Shown: positions 37,708-50,300 of the stretch, piece by piece
How the letters are laid out: each line of letters opens with the position of its first letter
Position numbering within the stretch: position 1 is the stretch's first letter
Assembly (NCBI GenBank): GCA_034508935.3
Contig: CM067446.1
Span: forward strand, 52,330,420-52,394,419
Length of the DNA stretch: 64,000 bases
From: Berghia stephanieae
Lineage: Eukaryota > Mollusca > Gastropoda > Nudibranchia > Aeolidiidae
Direction of reading: 5' to 3'
The notes under the pieces: generated by a model
Database searches by the model: none
The model's input: the letters and a program-made list of their open reading frames with translations, nothing else
What the model was told of the DNA's origin: nothing
Translations under genes and position numbers: made by a program

Positions 37708-40700
37708 TCATAACAAATCCTTGACTGAATTCAATTCCTCTTTGGATAGACCTTGCAATTGAAAACCCTTTACATCATCTTTGTTTTCAAGATCTCTTAA
37801 TTTGCTGACTTTTGGTTTCAAGGCAGATCTGACTTTTGAAATCTCTTTATCCAGTTCAGCATAATCTGAGATCAGAAGAAAATAACACAAAGTTAACATA
37901 GAATATTACATCTAGGAGGATCAATGGGAAACCATACAATTCAAAGCATAGTAATTAAAAATCCTTAATCAATTTACTGCAGTTTTCTATCATTACTGAA
38001 TTACCTCTCATATCATGACGATGTGAAAGATTACACCAGTGATCTGGACACATAATGAGTAGTCCGTTAAAAAGTGCCCAGTCTGATCAAAATACAGTGA
38101 ACATCAGTTACAACGAAGTAAACAGCACAGGTGGTCAATGTTTGCTATAACCAAGGTTTCGTATTAGTTGAATCCAGGGTATCATGTTTGACATTGATAC
38201 TGAATGAATATGAAAACACTTGAATGCATCACAATATCTCCATCCCTACCCTTATGCCCGAATCTTTATTGTATTTTAGAATGTGAAATTGGCCTACAGA
38301 CAATGGCAGTGTGTGATAAAGTTAGCGTTGCAAGATTCTTTTTTCTTTTTAGAATACCAGTCTTGTCTCCACCCAGCATACTCTTTACAGTTTTGATTAC
38401 TTCTAGCCGAGGTGTATGGTTCTTAACTTTGTTGAATGCAAGGTGGCTTTAGGTGTCAAATAGGAGTAATAATGGGAATTTAAAACGTTTTCATTGAATC
38501 CGAGGTGCACTGTATCTCACAGTGAAGACACATTTCCTTAAAATGAAAATTCTGCTGTATAATCCTTTTACAGGATGCAATGTTTCAATGGTTATCGTTG
38601 TGAGTTTGACTAACGCTTTCAAATTATCAAAAATTAGTTTACAATAACAAAGAGGGGAAATTGAGAATATCTGCTCAAATTCTTTTTGGTTCAGTCATTT
38701 TCATAAAAAAATGTTGACACTATTTTACACTGAGACAGATATTATTGTTATTAATGTGACGTATTTACCAGTTTGTATATTGTTATCTCATTGAACTTCA
38801 TCATGTTTTAATTGTTGAAAATCATTTATGATAGAAAGGCATAATACAAATTAAAGAGCTACATAGGAATGGAGAATATGCTGTGCTGATTTAAACCCTG
38901 CCTATCATCTCTCGCTGAACACAATAATAATAACAATAATAGTAATAGTGGTAGTAATAATATTTCATTAGGCTCACATGCCTTGTTTACCACAAATTAG
39001 TCGAAAATTACAAAATACGGATTTTGAACTAAAAATACTGACTTACGGACTCAGGAAGTCAAATACGGAACAAATCCGTTTTTAACGGAACGGTTGGCAG
39101 CTATGCTTACACCATTTTACACATTTTGCCACCTCCTTAAAGTAAGCAGACTGTTGTCCATGTCTATCACATCAAAGACGATGGTTGTAAAGTAGAAAAG
39201 GAATAAACTAACCTTTCTCTAGTATGTTAATAGCTTTCTTTCTTTCAACTTTCAAGAACATGTTTCCACTGCATAACCATGTATTTTTGTCTTTGTCTTT
39301 GTGCAAACATCTGAAAATAAGATGATACATTAAAAGATATAATTATCTATTAAGAGTGTATTGTAACGTTTAACACAGATTTTTATAAACACACTCAATC
39401 AATATGCATAAAATTCACAGAGAAATGTAACGAGTTTCGTGGTGTGATAGCATGTTCTCATTGGAGCAAGAAAAAACAAAGTCTGGAAAAATGGACAAGA
39501 ACCAATCCTTCAATTCCTGCACCCTAAAAAAAACAGACACACACACACACACACAAACACCCCTCCCCTCACCAAAAAACACACACACAACAAAAACAAC
39601 AACAACAAAAAAAACCAGCATGCAAGAAAATAATTATTTCTATGAGTCTATTAGATTCACTAATATTAAAGGACTGATGGAACATGACAAACTTTTTGCG
39701 TTATCTTGAAAAATATTTTTAAAAAAGGGTATTCAGAGCAGCACGAAATCCTGAACATGAAAATCTTAAAATCAAAGAAATATCAGATACATGTAAATTC
39801 CCCGTTTTAATCCCTGCCGAACAAAATGGATCTCATCTTTCGCATTTGCTGATAAAAAGTCTTTTGCACCATGTGGTCTTGTGGTATGAGACTCCTTTCA
39901 GATCGGAAGGTCAGGAGTTTGAGCCTTGCTCGACGCATAGTTGAGTCCTTAGAAAAGCCTCTTTACTCACATTCTCTCACGTACTCAGGTGTATAATGAG
40001 TACCTGGCTGTTAGTAGCGTTGTCTGTCAGAAAAAATGTGAAAAAATGCCCTAACAGGCATCATGTCTCATTCTACATGTTACGTTTTGTTGTTGGTCAG
40101 GGACCCTTTGTAAAGCATTTTATTATTTTTTTATTTTTAAGGGTTTTATGATGCTTGCAACACATTAAGGTCATATCAGCGTCAGTAAAAAAGAAGAAAA
40201 TGGGATAGTAAAAAGTTCTAGAATTGGGAACAACGTGGATCAGCGGTACAATCTTTGCTTTGTACCTGAAAGGTACCGAGTTCGATCATCCACTGCGCTG
40301 TGTGGCCTTGAGCAAATCACCTCACCCTAGCTCACTTTGCGGCGTTGCACTGCGGTTGATGCCTGGGTTATTCTAGTCTTCCCTTGGAATAGACCCTAAA
40401 GACAAATTTCCCCATGGGGATGAATAAAGGGAATTTAAAAAAAAAATTTTATTTAATTAAAGCACCAAAGAAAAAAAAGGTAAGACAAAGGGGAATTGGT
40501 TCAAATAAGAAACAGATGTAGATTCCAAGAGCACACTATCATTGATAATCAAAGTACTTAGTTTGAGATGACATAAAAGTCTCATCCATTCACAAGCACA
40601 GGTCCCCCACCAAGAGGAATATACTCAAATGTTTACAAATCATACATAATAATAATATGTGTTAAGTGTGCATATGTGGAATATGAGTGTGTGTGTGTGT

Positions 40701-41143
40701 GTGTGTGCATGTGTGTGTGTGGGGAGGGGGGGGGGGGGGGTGCAAAGCATGTTTGACAGTGTCTGATGCATGCAACGCCTCTCTTCTAGTGTGTATCGTG
40801 ACCAGTACCAGTGGGGTCTAGCAAGGCAATGATGACTTGAGGCTATTACTGAATTACTGTTATTTCGGAAATCTCGAATAAAAAGGCCTAGACCCAACTT
40901 GTTCAAGATTTCCGTGCTGCACTGTATTTCCTAGTTCATAGAAAGAAAAATGTAACAGTGACTTATTAAAGCCTATATGACAAGAATCAAAGAATCCAAC
41001 CTGACTGCTTCTCTTGTTTTGTTACGTTGTCTGTCAAATTCAATTATTTCTCTGCGATCTGTCAAAATCTCCTCAGCTGCCTGTTCAATTTCTGTTAAAT
41101 GATTTAACAACACAGACGCTTCAAGAGGGGGTTCTTGAGCCAT
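37708..41143 (-). CDS. PDRG1: p53 and DNA damage-regulated protein 1 homologue, prefoldin-like subunit
   Basis: Three coding exons join in phase to 132 residues (human protein 133): 41143-41001, 39310-39213, 37865-37708, with donors GTTGGA and GTTAGT and acceptors TTTTCAG and TCTCAG. The start ATGGCTC has a usable context. The N-terminal helix (LLNHLTEIEQAAEEIL), the short beta-hairpin (CSGNMFLKVERKKA, matching the family's CFGNMFIK) and the C-terminal helix and tail (LDKEISKVRSALKPKV, KGFQLQGLSKEELNSVKDLL) follow PDRG1 in order, so this is a beta-type prefoldin fold: two coiled-coil helices around a hairpin. In other animals PDRG1 belongs to the URI1/UXT prefoldin-like module of the R2TP/PAQosome co-chaperone, which helps assemble RNA polymerases and PIKK complexes. 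All family landmarks are intact. The introns hold a pogo-like MITE (38095) and SINEs. Confidence 0.95.
38095..38512. mobile_element. pogo-like MITE with TA duplication, PDRG1 intron 2
   Basis: Ends CAGTGAACATCAG and, inverted, CAGTGCACCTCGG, each flanked by TA (38093-38094, 38513-38514). CAGTG ends with TA targets are typical of pogo/Tigger elements. 418 bp, non-coding. Confidence 0.65.
39866..40120 (+). repeat. tRNA-derived SINE, family C
   Basis: ACCATGTGGTCTTGTGGTATG resembles an A box region, and AAGGTCAGGAGTTTGAGCC the T-arm with B box. A non-tRNA body follows (TGAGTACCTGGCTGTTAGTAG). It lies in PDRG1 intron 1, opposite to the gene. Confidence 0.65.
40128..40650 (-). repeat. SINE-like family copy, minus strand, interrupted
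   Basis: The minus-strand tail (GGCGCTGATATGACC equivalent) is at 40140-40190; the rest continues at about 40455-40650. Between them lies a tRNA-derived SINE (40217-40440). The uninterrupted order is visible in the copy at 36160-36690. Confidence 0.75.
40217..40440 (+). repeat. tRNA-derived SINE, family D, inside the SINE-like copy
   Basis: ACAACGTGGATCAGCGGTAC gives an A-box-like start, and ACCGAGTTCGATCATCC a clear B box. The body (TGGCCTTGAGCAAATCACC) ends in GGGGATGAATAAAGGGAAT and poly-A, a layout common to Pol III-driven SINEs. Confidence 0.75.
40683..40742. repeat. (GT)n and poly-G tract
   Basis: (GT)n at about 40686-40720, then a poly-G run ending 40740, in PDRG1 intron 1. Confidence 0.85.
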
Positions 41144-41389
41144 GTAAATCTACAGAAGAATATTAAAGTTTTTCTATTAAAATCATTTAGATAATTATAT
41201 AATCAACATTGTCAAGAAATGCTGCTTATAGTGTCTTATGGTAAATGTGTCAATCTTGTTCAAGGGACTTGTTATACTGATTTGAACACATTTAGGTACA
41301 CCGTTGTAATAAATAAAATAATAAATAAAACTCCCTCCATTCATCCCCATGGGATAAAGAGGCATGGCCCTAGTGTTGTTTCACTACAA

Positions 41390-41720
41390 TGTATCAACGT
41401 GACTGTCCGGATTGACCCTGATACCCCGATTAGTAGGCATCAGTGGGGATTGAACCAGGAACCATTTAAGATGGACACCCGTGGAGGTTATACCAAGGAT
41501 AATGAGGTTAATATCAGAGACCCACGGATATGAACAGTAGTGGGAAATGTACTCGGGAATACTGAAAGTAGACACATGTGGGAAATGAACCAGTGACTAA
41601 GAAATGTTATAAAAAGTGGAGAGTAAACCCAGGACTTTGAGATGTGAACATCAGTGGGGAATGAACCCGGGGCTATGAGAGATGGACATCACTGTAGGGA
41701 GTTTAATAGAAATTCTAAAT
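41390..41720. repeat. Decayed minisatellite (about 37-40 bp unit), block 1
   Basis: Units such as GTGGGGAATGAACCCGGGGC then TATGAGAGATGGACATCA recur with heavy divergence. The same unit forms the block at 43590-43920. Confidence 0.65.
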
Positions 41721-42489
41721 GTACCTCACACACTTGAAACCAATGTCATATGAATGAGCTGGCAACACAGATTACAAAACAGTTCGAATTTTGTTTCTAT
41801 CAGTCAATATGGAGTTCTTATCATATATTGTATACCAAAATGTTCGTCTTATCGAGGACAATGCATTTACATTAATAAAGAGGAAGATAAACATTTCAAA
41901 TTAACACATTATTACATAATATGTCGCAAATGTTACATAATCAAAAACTCGGCTAGATCGTAAGAAACAATTTGCTCTATCACTTTTGGATTTATCCCCA
42001 ATATCTCACTGAAACAATTGCAAATAATTACCCTCTTCTAATTAATACATAGAGAATAAAAAAGGGTTTGAGAGTATTTAAATGAAAAGATATAAACATG
42101 TTGTGTAATGACATAATGAGTTTATTTCTACCTATGGCAATTTAATTGCATATAAATAAAATGGTAGATTGAAAAAGTCCAAATAAATTGAAACAGATTC
42201 CCTATTATAATTAGAAGGAAAGTTCTGGCTTTTAATACTTAATTTTATCCCCCCCCCCCCCCCCTTCTCTCTCAATGTATGGGGGTGTCAAAACTAATAG
42301 AATTTCTTACCATAATAATTATTAAGGCTAAGGCCTTTAAAATATGGATACAAATGATAAACATATCTAAACATATGGGAAAGAAACTTGATGACTTGAT
42401 GGCAAAGTAATAATAAAATAAAATTAAAGCAATTGGTCTTTTTAAAATATCGATATTATTAATATCGGATTTCACAGAGAGAAGAAATA

Positions 42490-43014
42490 TAGAGCAGTAA
42501 AGTTAGGTGCCCCAAACGTAAACAAAGGTCGAGAAGCACGTGGCAAACCACATGTTCCTGTCTTGACAGCTCACGTTCTAATGTAAATAATAGAAAAAAA
42601 TAACCTTTAAAATTTGGCTGTTAGGTGGCAAAAGAAACACATATTCATAAATACTCGATCATGCATCAAATAATGTCTAGATATGGATATTTTATGGAAC
42701 AAAAGGTAAAATTTTCTAAAATTTATCAAAAGTTACAGTCTATCTATTTTTAGACCAGAGCAAATTATTGCGCTGGTGTGAACAAAACGAGAATTATTCG
42801 GAGCCTGATTTTCATAATAATTTAGCCTTATATTATTATTTCTGCAACTGTTAGATTTTATGTAAACATATTTTCAATACTGAAAGTGTATTGCCTACAA
42901 CTCAAACTACAAAATTGGGAGACCTATATTGTGCGTAAATTATTCCGGTCCCTAACGGAAATCACTAGCAACTTGTTATTGTTTACGTTTGGGGCACCTA
43001 ACTTTACTGCTCTA
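42490..43014. mobile_element. MITE with perfect ~36-bp TIRs and TA duplication (525 bp)
   Basis: The left end TAGAGCAGTAAAGTTAGG, continuing TGCCCCAAACGTAAACAA, is matched exactly by the inverted right end; TA flanks both sides (42488-42489, 43015-43016). The inside is AT-rich and non-coding. A second, nearly identical copy lies at 1740-2261. The TA target suggests Tc1/mariner or pogo-type mobilisation. Confidence 0.88.
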
Positions 43015-43589
43015 TACGAACTTTTAAAACAAAAACTATAAAATGCCTATAAATAAAGTTGGAAAGTATGTATTCAAAATAAAAACATAGTAAATAATTA
43101 TGGACTAAATTTAACATAATACAGAGCTAAATTTAAAATATCGATATGAATATCGATATCGCCGGCAGCCATGATGAGAAGATAATGTAAACAGGGCATT
43201 TCGGCGCAGAGTTAAAAGGTGTCTGCGCATCGATATAGAGCCCTGAAATTTGGCATGAATAAAGTTTAGATGTTATTCTAAAAACAAGCGTTTAAATTTT
43301 AAAAACACACGCGGTAAATAAAAAAATAAATGCATTTGAAAATTGCCAAATTTTAACTTCATATAACTTCTGGAATTATTCATGGATTTTTCCTTAATTG
43401 GCACCATTTAAAAGGAAATTGAAAGACGAAAATAATAATACCAAAATATCTGCGATATTCCTCTTTATAACGAAGTTATGCATCTTCAATTGAACCCCAC
43501 AAAACGCGAACGGCAATTTCCAGTCACAACTTTCCTATGGGCGAGTTGGGTCAAAATTTGACTGCCACTGCTGCTGCTCACTAAACTGC

Positions 43590-43920
43590 CTAATCACTGG
43601 GGTGTGAACACAGGACCATCGGTTATGGACATCGTGGGGAGTGAACCTGGGACTTTGGGAGGTGGACATCAGTGGGGAGTGAACCCAGGGCTGTGAAATA
43701 TGGTCACCAGTGGCGAGTGAACTTGGGACACCAGCAGGAGGTGAACCCGGGCTATGAGAGATGGACACTACTGAGGAGGGAACACAGGACAACCAGATAT
43801 GGACAACAGAGGGGAGTGAGCCAGGGTTGGTGAACCTGGGAATATGATAGATAATCAGTGGGGATTGAACACGGGGATATGAGAGGTGGACACCACCAGT
43901 GAGTTAAGCGGAACCACTGG
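43590..43920. repeat. Decayed minisatellite (about 37 bp unit), block 2
   Basis: Roughly eight units of the form GTGGGGAGTGAACCCAGGGC then TNTGAGAGGTGGACACCA. Together with block 1 it flanks the MITE at 42490 between PDRG1 and EXOSC5. Confidence 0.75.
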
Positions 43921-44365
43921 ATATTTATAGACCCCATGTGAGTGGGCAGTCCAATCTTTTGTTACCTGAATATTCAAGAATTCACTAAAGTTAAAAGATT
44001 CTCAGTGAATTCTTTTTTGGTACAAATTTGTTGTATATTCAGGTATACAGAAGCGCATCCGCAAATAAAAAAATTAATAAGAAATAAGAAATATCTACCT
44101 ATCTAGACAGACTTTCTTACTTTTTACCTTCCTTTTTATATATCTGTCGATCAGACAGTTGTATTTATATCAAGATCAAAATACTTACTTTCGATATTCA
44201 AGTAAGGGAAGTAACTCTCATTTAAAAGCGCCAAAGAAAGAAAACGAAAACGAAACTTGACCATTTAGAATGAGCGAAAATTATCTGATTTTCCTTGTTC
44301 ATTCACTTTTTTTTCTCTGGAACTAAATATCCGCTTAATTTAGGCACACATAATTATAATATATT

Positions 44366-47300
44366 ATGGCATCTTTTACTGTGGTCGCTGATGAAGGTAA
44401 ACATTTAGAAGAAAGAAGTAAAGTTCGTAGAAAGATACACCTCATGCCTCATGGCCTCGAACTCAAAACTCAAACTTAAGAGTTAGAGAGGCAAGCCTTC
44501 TGCTTTCTACGAGTCATGGCTTCAAAAGGCCACTTCGCCTTAAGCATGCCTTCATGTTAAAGACAATTTTAAAAATAAAAACCTACCTCTGTTTCAAAAA
44601 CTAATATCTTTCAACTTTCTAAGAAATTAATTTTGAATTTTTCAGAACTTTAGTTCGTCATAAAATATCGCATTCCCAGACTTTCTGTGTTGTTTTTACG
44701 CTGCCACGTGACCGTTTTGGAGAAATTTGTCGTCTGGTACAAACAATTAGACCTGTCAACAGAAGATATTTTCGTTGGAACAGGGAAAGAAGAGTGTTAT
44801 TTCTTGTACATTTTAAGGGAGGACTGGTTCCATAGCCACCACCTACTCCTCCTCCAGGACCACTACCTCCTCCTCCTCCACCGCCACTACCACTATCACA
44901 ACCATCATTGCTGCCACCACCACCACCACTACCACTACCGTGAGATTGGGTGGAGGAGGCATGGGTCGCCTGATGACATAGTGCATGTCACGGATGCTCG
45001 TTGGTGTTTTTAACCCCTTAAAAGCGAAGCTGATTTTTTGTTTTCAGATACAGTGCACTCTGGATACGTCGACGTTGCCTAAGTCGATTTTTACCCAAGT
45101 CGATTTTTTTCTTGGTCCCTCCCCCTTCTTCCTAACATTAGTAAAAAACAAACAAACTCCACATAAGTCGATGTCGCTTAAGTCGATGTTCTTATCACTC
45201 ATGACTACAATAAAATCACAAATAAACAAGTATTTCCATTGGTTAAAAAAGCTACCAGTAAGAATTTTCAGTGGTTAAGAATATCCGTGAACGATTGGCG
45301 CACATCGATGTGATGTAGGTGCTTTGCCTGACGTCCGTGTTCAATGTACATAAGCAGTATTGAATAACTTTAATTTCTCAACTTCAAGTTCAAGATTTTT
45401 TTTTGGTTCTAATCCCAGGCCATCCTATGTAATGGCCCTCTTAATTAGTATCAATTTTATCAAGAATTCAAATCAAGTCTACAACTACAATGGCAAACCT
45501 ATCGCGGAAAAGGAAGATTCGATGCATTTGGAAAGTCTGGCATGCGACAGAAAATCATCGCATAGGAAATTGGCATACCGGCTATTTCTGTCTCGACGAT
45601 TTACAAGAAGCATGACCTTGACCTAGAGGCTCCTACCTTTCCGCTTTTCGCGGAATAATTTCACTTAATTGGTATACATTCCACATTCAAGGCAAAAATT
45701 CCGCTTTTCACCTTTCCAATCGAGGAACATTTAAAAAAAAAAAGTCTGTAGTGAAAAAAAAAGTGAGCTATGGCTTATTTCGTCAGCATCTCCTATGGTC
45801 AATCAACACACATTTTGTGTGTCTGATTAATCCCTTCAAAGTGTGTGCTGTCTGGGAGGGGGGTTGACCGAAGTATTATTATTATTATGGTGACTCCAAT
45901 TTGTGAGGTCAATGACCTTGGTAATATTATATGTTGGCTTCATTCCGTAATAATATTATTGAATACGGTCAGCTTAGCTTCTTTCCCTATTTAATTTTAG
46001 CCTGTGTGTGGTGTGTGTGTGTGTGTGTGTGTACCGGCACGCGCGTTTGTTTGTTTAGGTGTGTGTGGGGGGGGGGGGGGGGAGGAGGGTCCTGACAAGG
46101 TTAAATCCATCCATTCAATGCTTTGCTCTCAGACGGCCAGGACCTGTGTGTTCTCTATTATTATTTGACCCCATTCTTAGTCTTTACCAATCTGTACATT
46201 TTTACACATTTTATATTTTTAATCATTTGAGTACTTTTGGATTGTCTATTACATTTTCTGTTGCAAAGCATGTCATAGTCAATAACAGTAAGTTGATTCC
46301 GCTTTTTTTATCTCAAATTCCGATTTTTATGTATTCTGATTCCTCTATGGGGCTATTGGGGGTAGGAGCCTCTGATGACCACTACAGAGACCGCGCGATA
46401 TGAAGGGACATACTTATTCTTGATTGGTTTGCCTTATTCACATGCGTTTTTGCTCATTTGGTTACACTCCGGTTAAGTTGATTTTCGGATAAGTCGATTT
46501 TTTTCTCGGTTCCCCTGGGCATCGTCTTATCCGGAGTCCACTGTAATACTTTCCTTTTATCTTTATTATTCTTAACGGACAATACAGCGTTTCCACCAAG
46601 AGAGCAGTCAGAGTAATGCAACTTGGACTTCAATTTTCTATAATCTTTTTGCCGTTACTTGTCTTTTGATGAAAACGGGAAGATCTGGTGTTGGGTCAAA
46701 GATTGAATTTCGCCTCTAAAAGGTTACATTGCTACTGGGTTTGCTCTCTCCCCCTTCTTTTTTTTTCAACTTAGTATTGTTGATTGCCATTTACTTTTTT
46801 ATATTAGCAAGTGCGATAGGAGTGTCGACGGATGCCGGAGGGTGCAATTAACCCTTTGCCAGTGACACTGATTTTTTGTTTTCAAATAATAGTTTCCATT
46901 TATATTATTTTTTAATGCAGAAAAATCAGTTTCCACCATATGAGCAGTAAGATTATTGATAAAAAGCGCTTTGAGCACGTTTAGTGGATATTGCACTATA
47001 TAAAAGCTCATGTTTTTAAATTGTATTACTTTTGTTTGTCTTTTGATGAAATAGTAAGATTTTCTTTTAGGTCCAAGTAAGATTGAAATTCGCCTTTGAA
47101 AGGTTAAGGTGGGTTTTTTTTTCAAACGCGGTTACGCTGTTTCCTTTTTTTCTTTTTTTTTCTGACTTTTATCACTGTACTTACCTGCATGGCTTGGACA
47201 CACAAAAGGATACATCTAGGTAACAACATGAGACAACTAGGTCACAAATCAAGACATCTTGGTTTCGTTTGTGTCAAGATAGCAAAACAAACCAAGCGTC

Positions 47301-50300
47301 TTGGAGTTTGAAAGATCTTTCCATAAAAGACTTGGTATTTGCAAGACCTCAGAAACCAATCCCCGATACAGCTCTATTGCACAATGATTTATGACCTTGA
47401 TTTCTTTTGTTCCCATCCCCACAATCCCACTTATTGACTTATTGTGTGTTATAGGCAGAACTTAAGTAGCTGGGCTGCCACATGCATGACTAAATTGGCC
47501 AAACAGAGAATCTTTACTTTGGCATTAGACACCCATTACCCTTGGTTTTAATCCTAGGCTAGTAAGAAAAGAAAGGGGGCATGGGGGAAGATGAAAGAAA
47601 CAATGGGTTGCCTGATGACGCAGATCAAAGGAGTGGTAGTACTGAGGTGCTTCACAGTGCGTGCTTCGTGAAATTTTAACCTCTTACAGTGACACTGATT
47701 GTTTTTCTCCAGAGTGCTTTTATGCAGAATAAATTGTTTCCACTGAGAGAGCAGTAAGAGTATTTCAACTTGAGCTTCAATTAAGCTATAATCTATTTAA
47801 TTATAACATTAAGACTAAGATCTGGAGTTTGGCTAGTGTACGTTTGAATCTCTCCTTTAATCTGTCCCCACGGAATTATGCCATTTTTTGGACAAAATTA
47901 TGTCAATATTATGCCAAAAAAAAAGGCAAATTATGCCATAAATTCGACATTATGCCATAAATTATGCCAAAAATCCGACATTTGCTCATATTCTTGCGTG
48001 CTTTTGTAACCCCCAAAATCTAATTTTCACAATAAATATGAATACTGATAGGTTTAAAAGCTACATTTTCATTTAAAACAACTAAAATGCAGAAATATAT
48101 ACCAGACTATTGTTTTTTTTTTTTTTAGGGTTTTACTGGGCTTGCAACACATTAAGGTCATATCAGCGCCAGTAAAGAGGAAGAAAATGGGATAGCATTT
48201 TCCTGGAGGGACAGTTTAATGGGTAAAATTGTATTGATAAAAAAAAATCCCCCCAAAAAAACAAACGCGCTCAAGACAGCGAGACCCATCCATATCTGGT
48301 ATTGCAACGGTAAACCAGTTAACATGTACATAGATCCTGAGGCTAGGTGCCCGGTTACTGTGTACATAGGCACTCCCAAAAAAATAAAAGAGAGGCATCA
48401 AAATAAAGCCAAAAAAAAAAAAGAAGAAAAAAAGAGAGATAGAGAGAGAGAGATACGCACACCACACACTCACACATACAAAGTGTTGCACCCTACAGAA
48501 CTAATTTTGTCCACCAATTTGTACTGCATTTATGTAAAATCATTTTATGCACCAAATTGCGTATCTAGTGACACTTCTTCCACAATGTTTTTCTAAAGAA
48601 ACTTTTTAAAAAACTGGTCTTTTTATGATGACATCAATTGAATGATGATTGACATGGACGATTTTGCGAGGAATGTAATCATGAAAATATAATGAAATTA
48701 TTTCAAACATAACTTTTGAAATTCTTCAGGGATTGTCTAATAATACCAAATGTTTTTTTTTATAGAAAACAAATGCACCTTCAAATCTAAGCTGCTTTTG
48801 ACGGTAGGCGTTGAGTTTTTTTCTTTTTCTAAATGTATGGTGGACAACTTAAAGGAGCTAAATGTCGGTTCCATCTCTAGATGTAGAGACTTCGAATTCA
48901 AATACGAAAAGGAAGATATTCCGTTATGATAAATAGGCAGTTTGACAAAATTTGGCGTTTTCTTTCTTATTTTTTTTTTTTCGCCACCGTTAAAGGTGTC
49001 TTTTTACACATTGTTTTTCTGTAAATTTTATTTTTAGGTTGTGGTTTTTATGCTGTACTTAACGAATGGCTGGCTGTGTAGGTATAGGTTTCATAAAATA
49101 AAATAATAAACTCATGATTTTAAAAAAGACAACAAACGGTGGAAAGGCAAGGTAAACAAAAACTGGAAGGACTTACATAAGAGGGGATATATTTATTCTG
49201 ATAAACAGCAAAAAAACCCAACAATTTATAGGCTTGAGACAGACATTTATTTGATTAAATGGCATTTAATAATACAACGCAATATTAACTTATTCTCGAT
49301 TCCCTCTTGTTTCGCCATGGATTTTATCAGTGATTGGTAATGACACGTTGATAGTGCCAGAGTTCCTTGTGGTCAATTTGAAGGGAAACAATACTGGGAG
49401 AAATAAAAAAACAAAACACAAGGAGCACATTTCAAGTTAAATCCCAATGTACATATCGATTTACCTCCCTAATTAAATAAATCATATAAAGTGACTGACT
49501 TCCATTCCTGTAACTGTAATGCACCTCTCACTAGCCTTTTTTGCTTCGTGGATACATAAAAGACACAGAGGAACGTCAATAATACGCACAATAACTGCAA
49601 TTCTCCACTCCCACCTCATCTCTGTTCCTATAAGTTATGTGTGCCTTCCTCTTTTCTTCTTGGGTATGTAGTTTTTTTCAACCGGGTACTAAACTTGCAA
49701 CTCACACCCCTGTTGTAGCTGTGTTCCAAGAAATATTTCCACTTTATAGCAATGCATGATTTATATGCATTATATAGACTAGAACAGGGATTAAAATAAA
49801 AAGTGCATATTGTAGCCGAGCTCCCATCGCAACCGAGGCCGTTATACGCGAGCTGTACTGTACATTTTGACCCGTTTAGAATAAATCATAGGTTTTGATA
49901 AAAGTTGATTAGACTAGGAACAAATTTGTTATTGAAGATCAAGAATGTTTTTTACAAAAATATAAAATTGAAACACGATTCTCCATTCAGTGATGATTGA
50001 GAGATAAACTATCATTATAGATACTCCATATCTACCCCAGTTGTGCAAAGCCAGACTTATGAGTTATTTAATACAGACTTACTCAGGGATGGCATTTATC
50101 TTAAGTATTTTAAATTACTGGTGATATCAGAAAAATCGGGACCAGTCTCTGAGTTTATTTTAATCGAGAGTTTATCTTGATGCAGTTTATATGAAGCAGA
50201 CAGCATGTTCATGTAGTAATGTAATATAGGTGAAACTTACTTTTCAGATGAGCTAAGAATAATTCTTTAGCATAACTGGTACAATTTATATACATATTAA

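Larger units (their letters stand above)
45051..46543 (+). mobile_element. Tigger (pogo) DNA transposon relic, TA duplication
   Basis: The left end CAGTGCACTCTGGATACG and inverted right end CAGTGGACTCCGGATAAG are flanked by TA (45049-45050, 46544-46545). It interrupts monomer B of the inverted 1.6-kb module, whose two halves read continuously without it. The remaining transposase is only an N-terminal helix-turn-helix piece near 45530-45630. Sequence with CCGCTTTT blocks between about 45630 and 46370 may be a further nested insertion with GAGGCTCCTACC ends. Confidence 0.85.
44580..48830 (-). mobile_element. Composite repeat 'element A', copy 3, inverted, in EXOSC5 intron 1
   Basis: Its right half (about 44590-44830, inverted) matches 10097-10500 and 11686-12080; its left half (about 48490-48815, inverted) matches 4985-5335 and 10950-11160 plus 11590-11680. 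Between them is one diverged, inverted 1.6-kb module with monomers in the order B (about 45010-45048 plus 46546-46735), A (46851-47106) and C (about 47680-47870). The ends are too decayed to define. Older than copies 1 and 2 by its divergence. Confidence 0.65.

Noticed and set aside
39000-39115. Possible further member of the CTGCCAAC-end family (GGTTGGCAGCTATG at its right edge)
   Set aside because: The matching left end and target duplication could not be found, so no element is called.
44687-45013. 108-codon frame with His-rich end
   Set aside because: Lies in the inverted element A copy and a (CCA/CAC)n tract within EXOSC5 intron 1.
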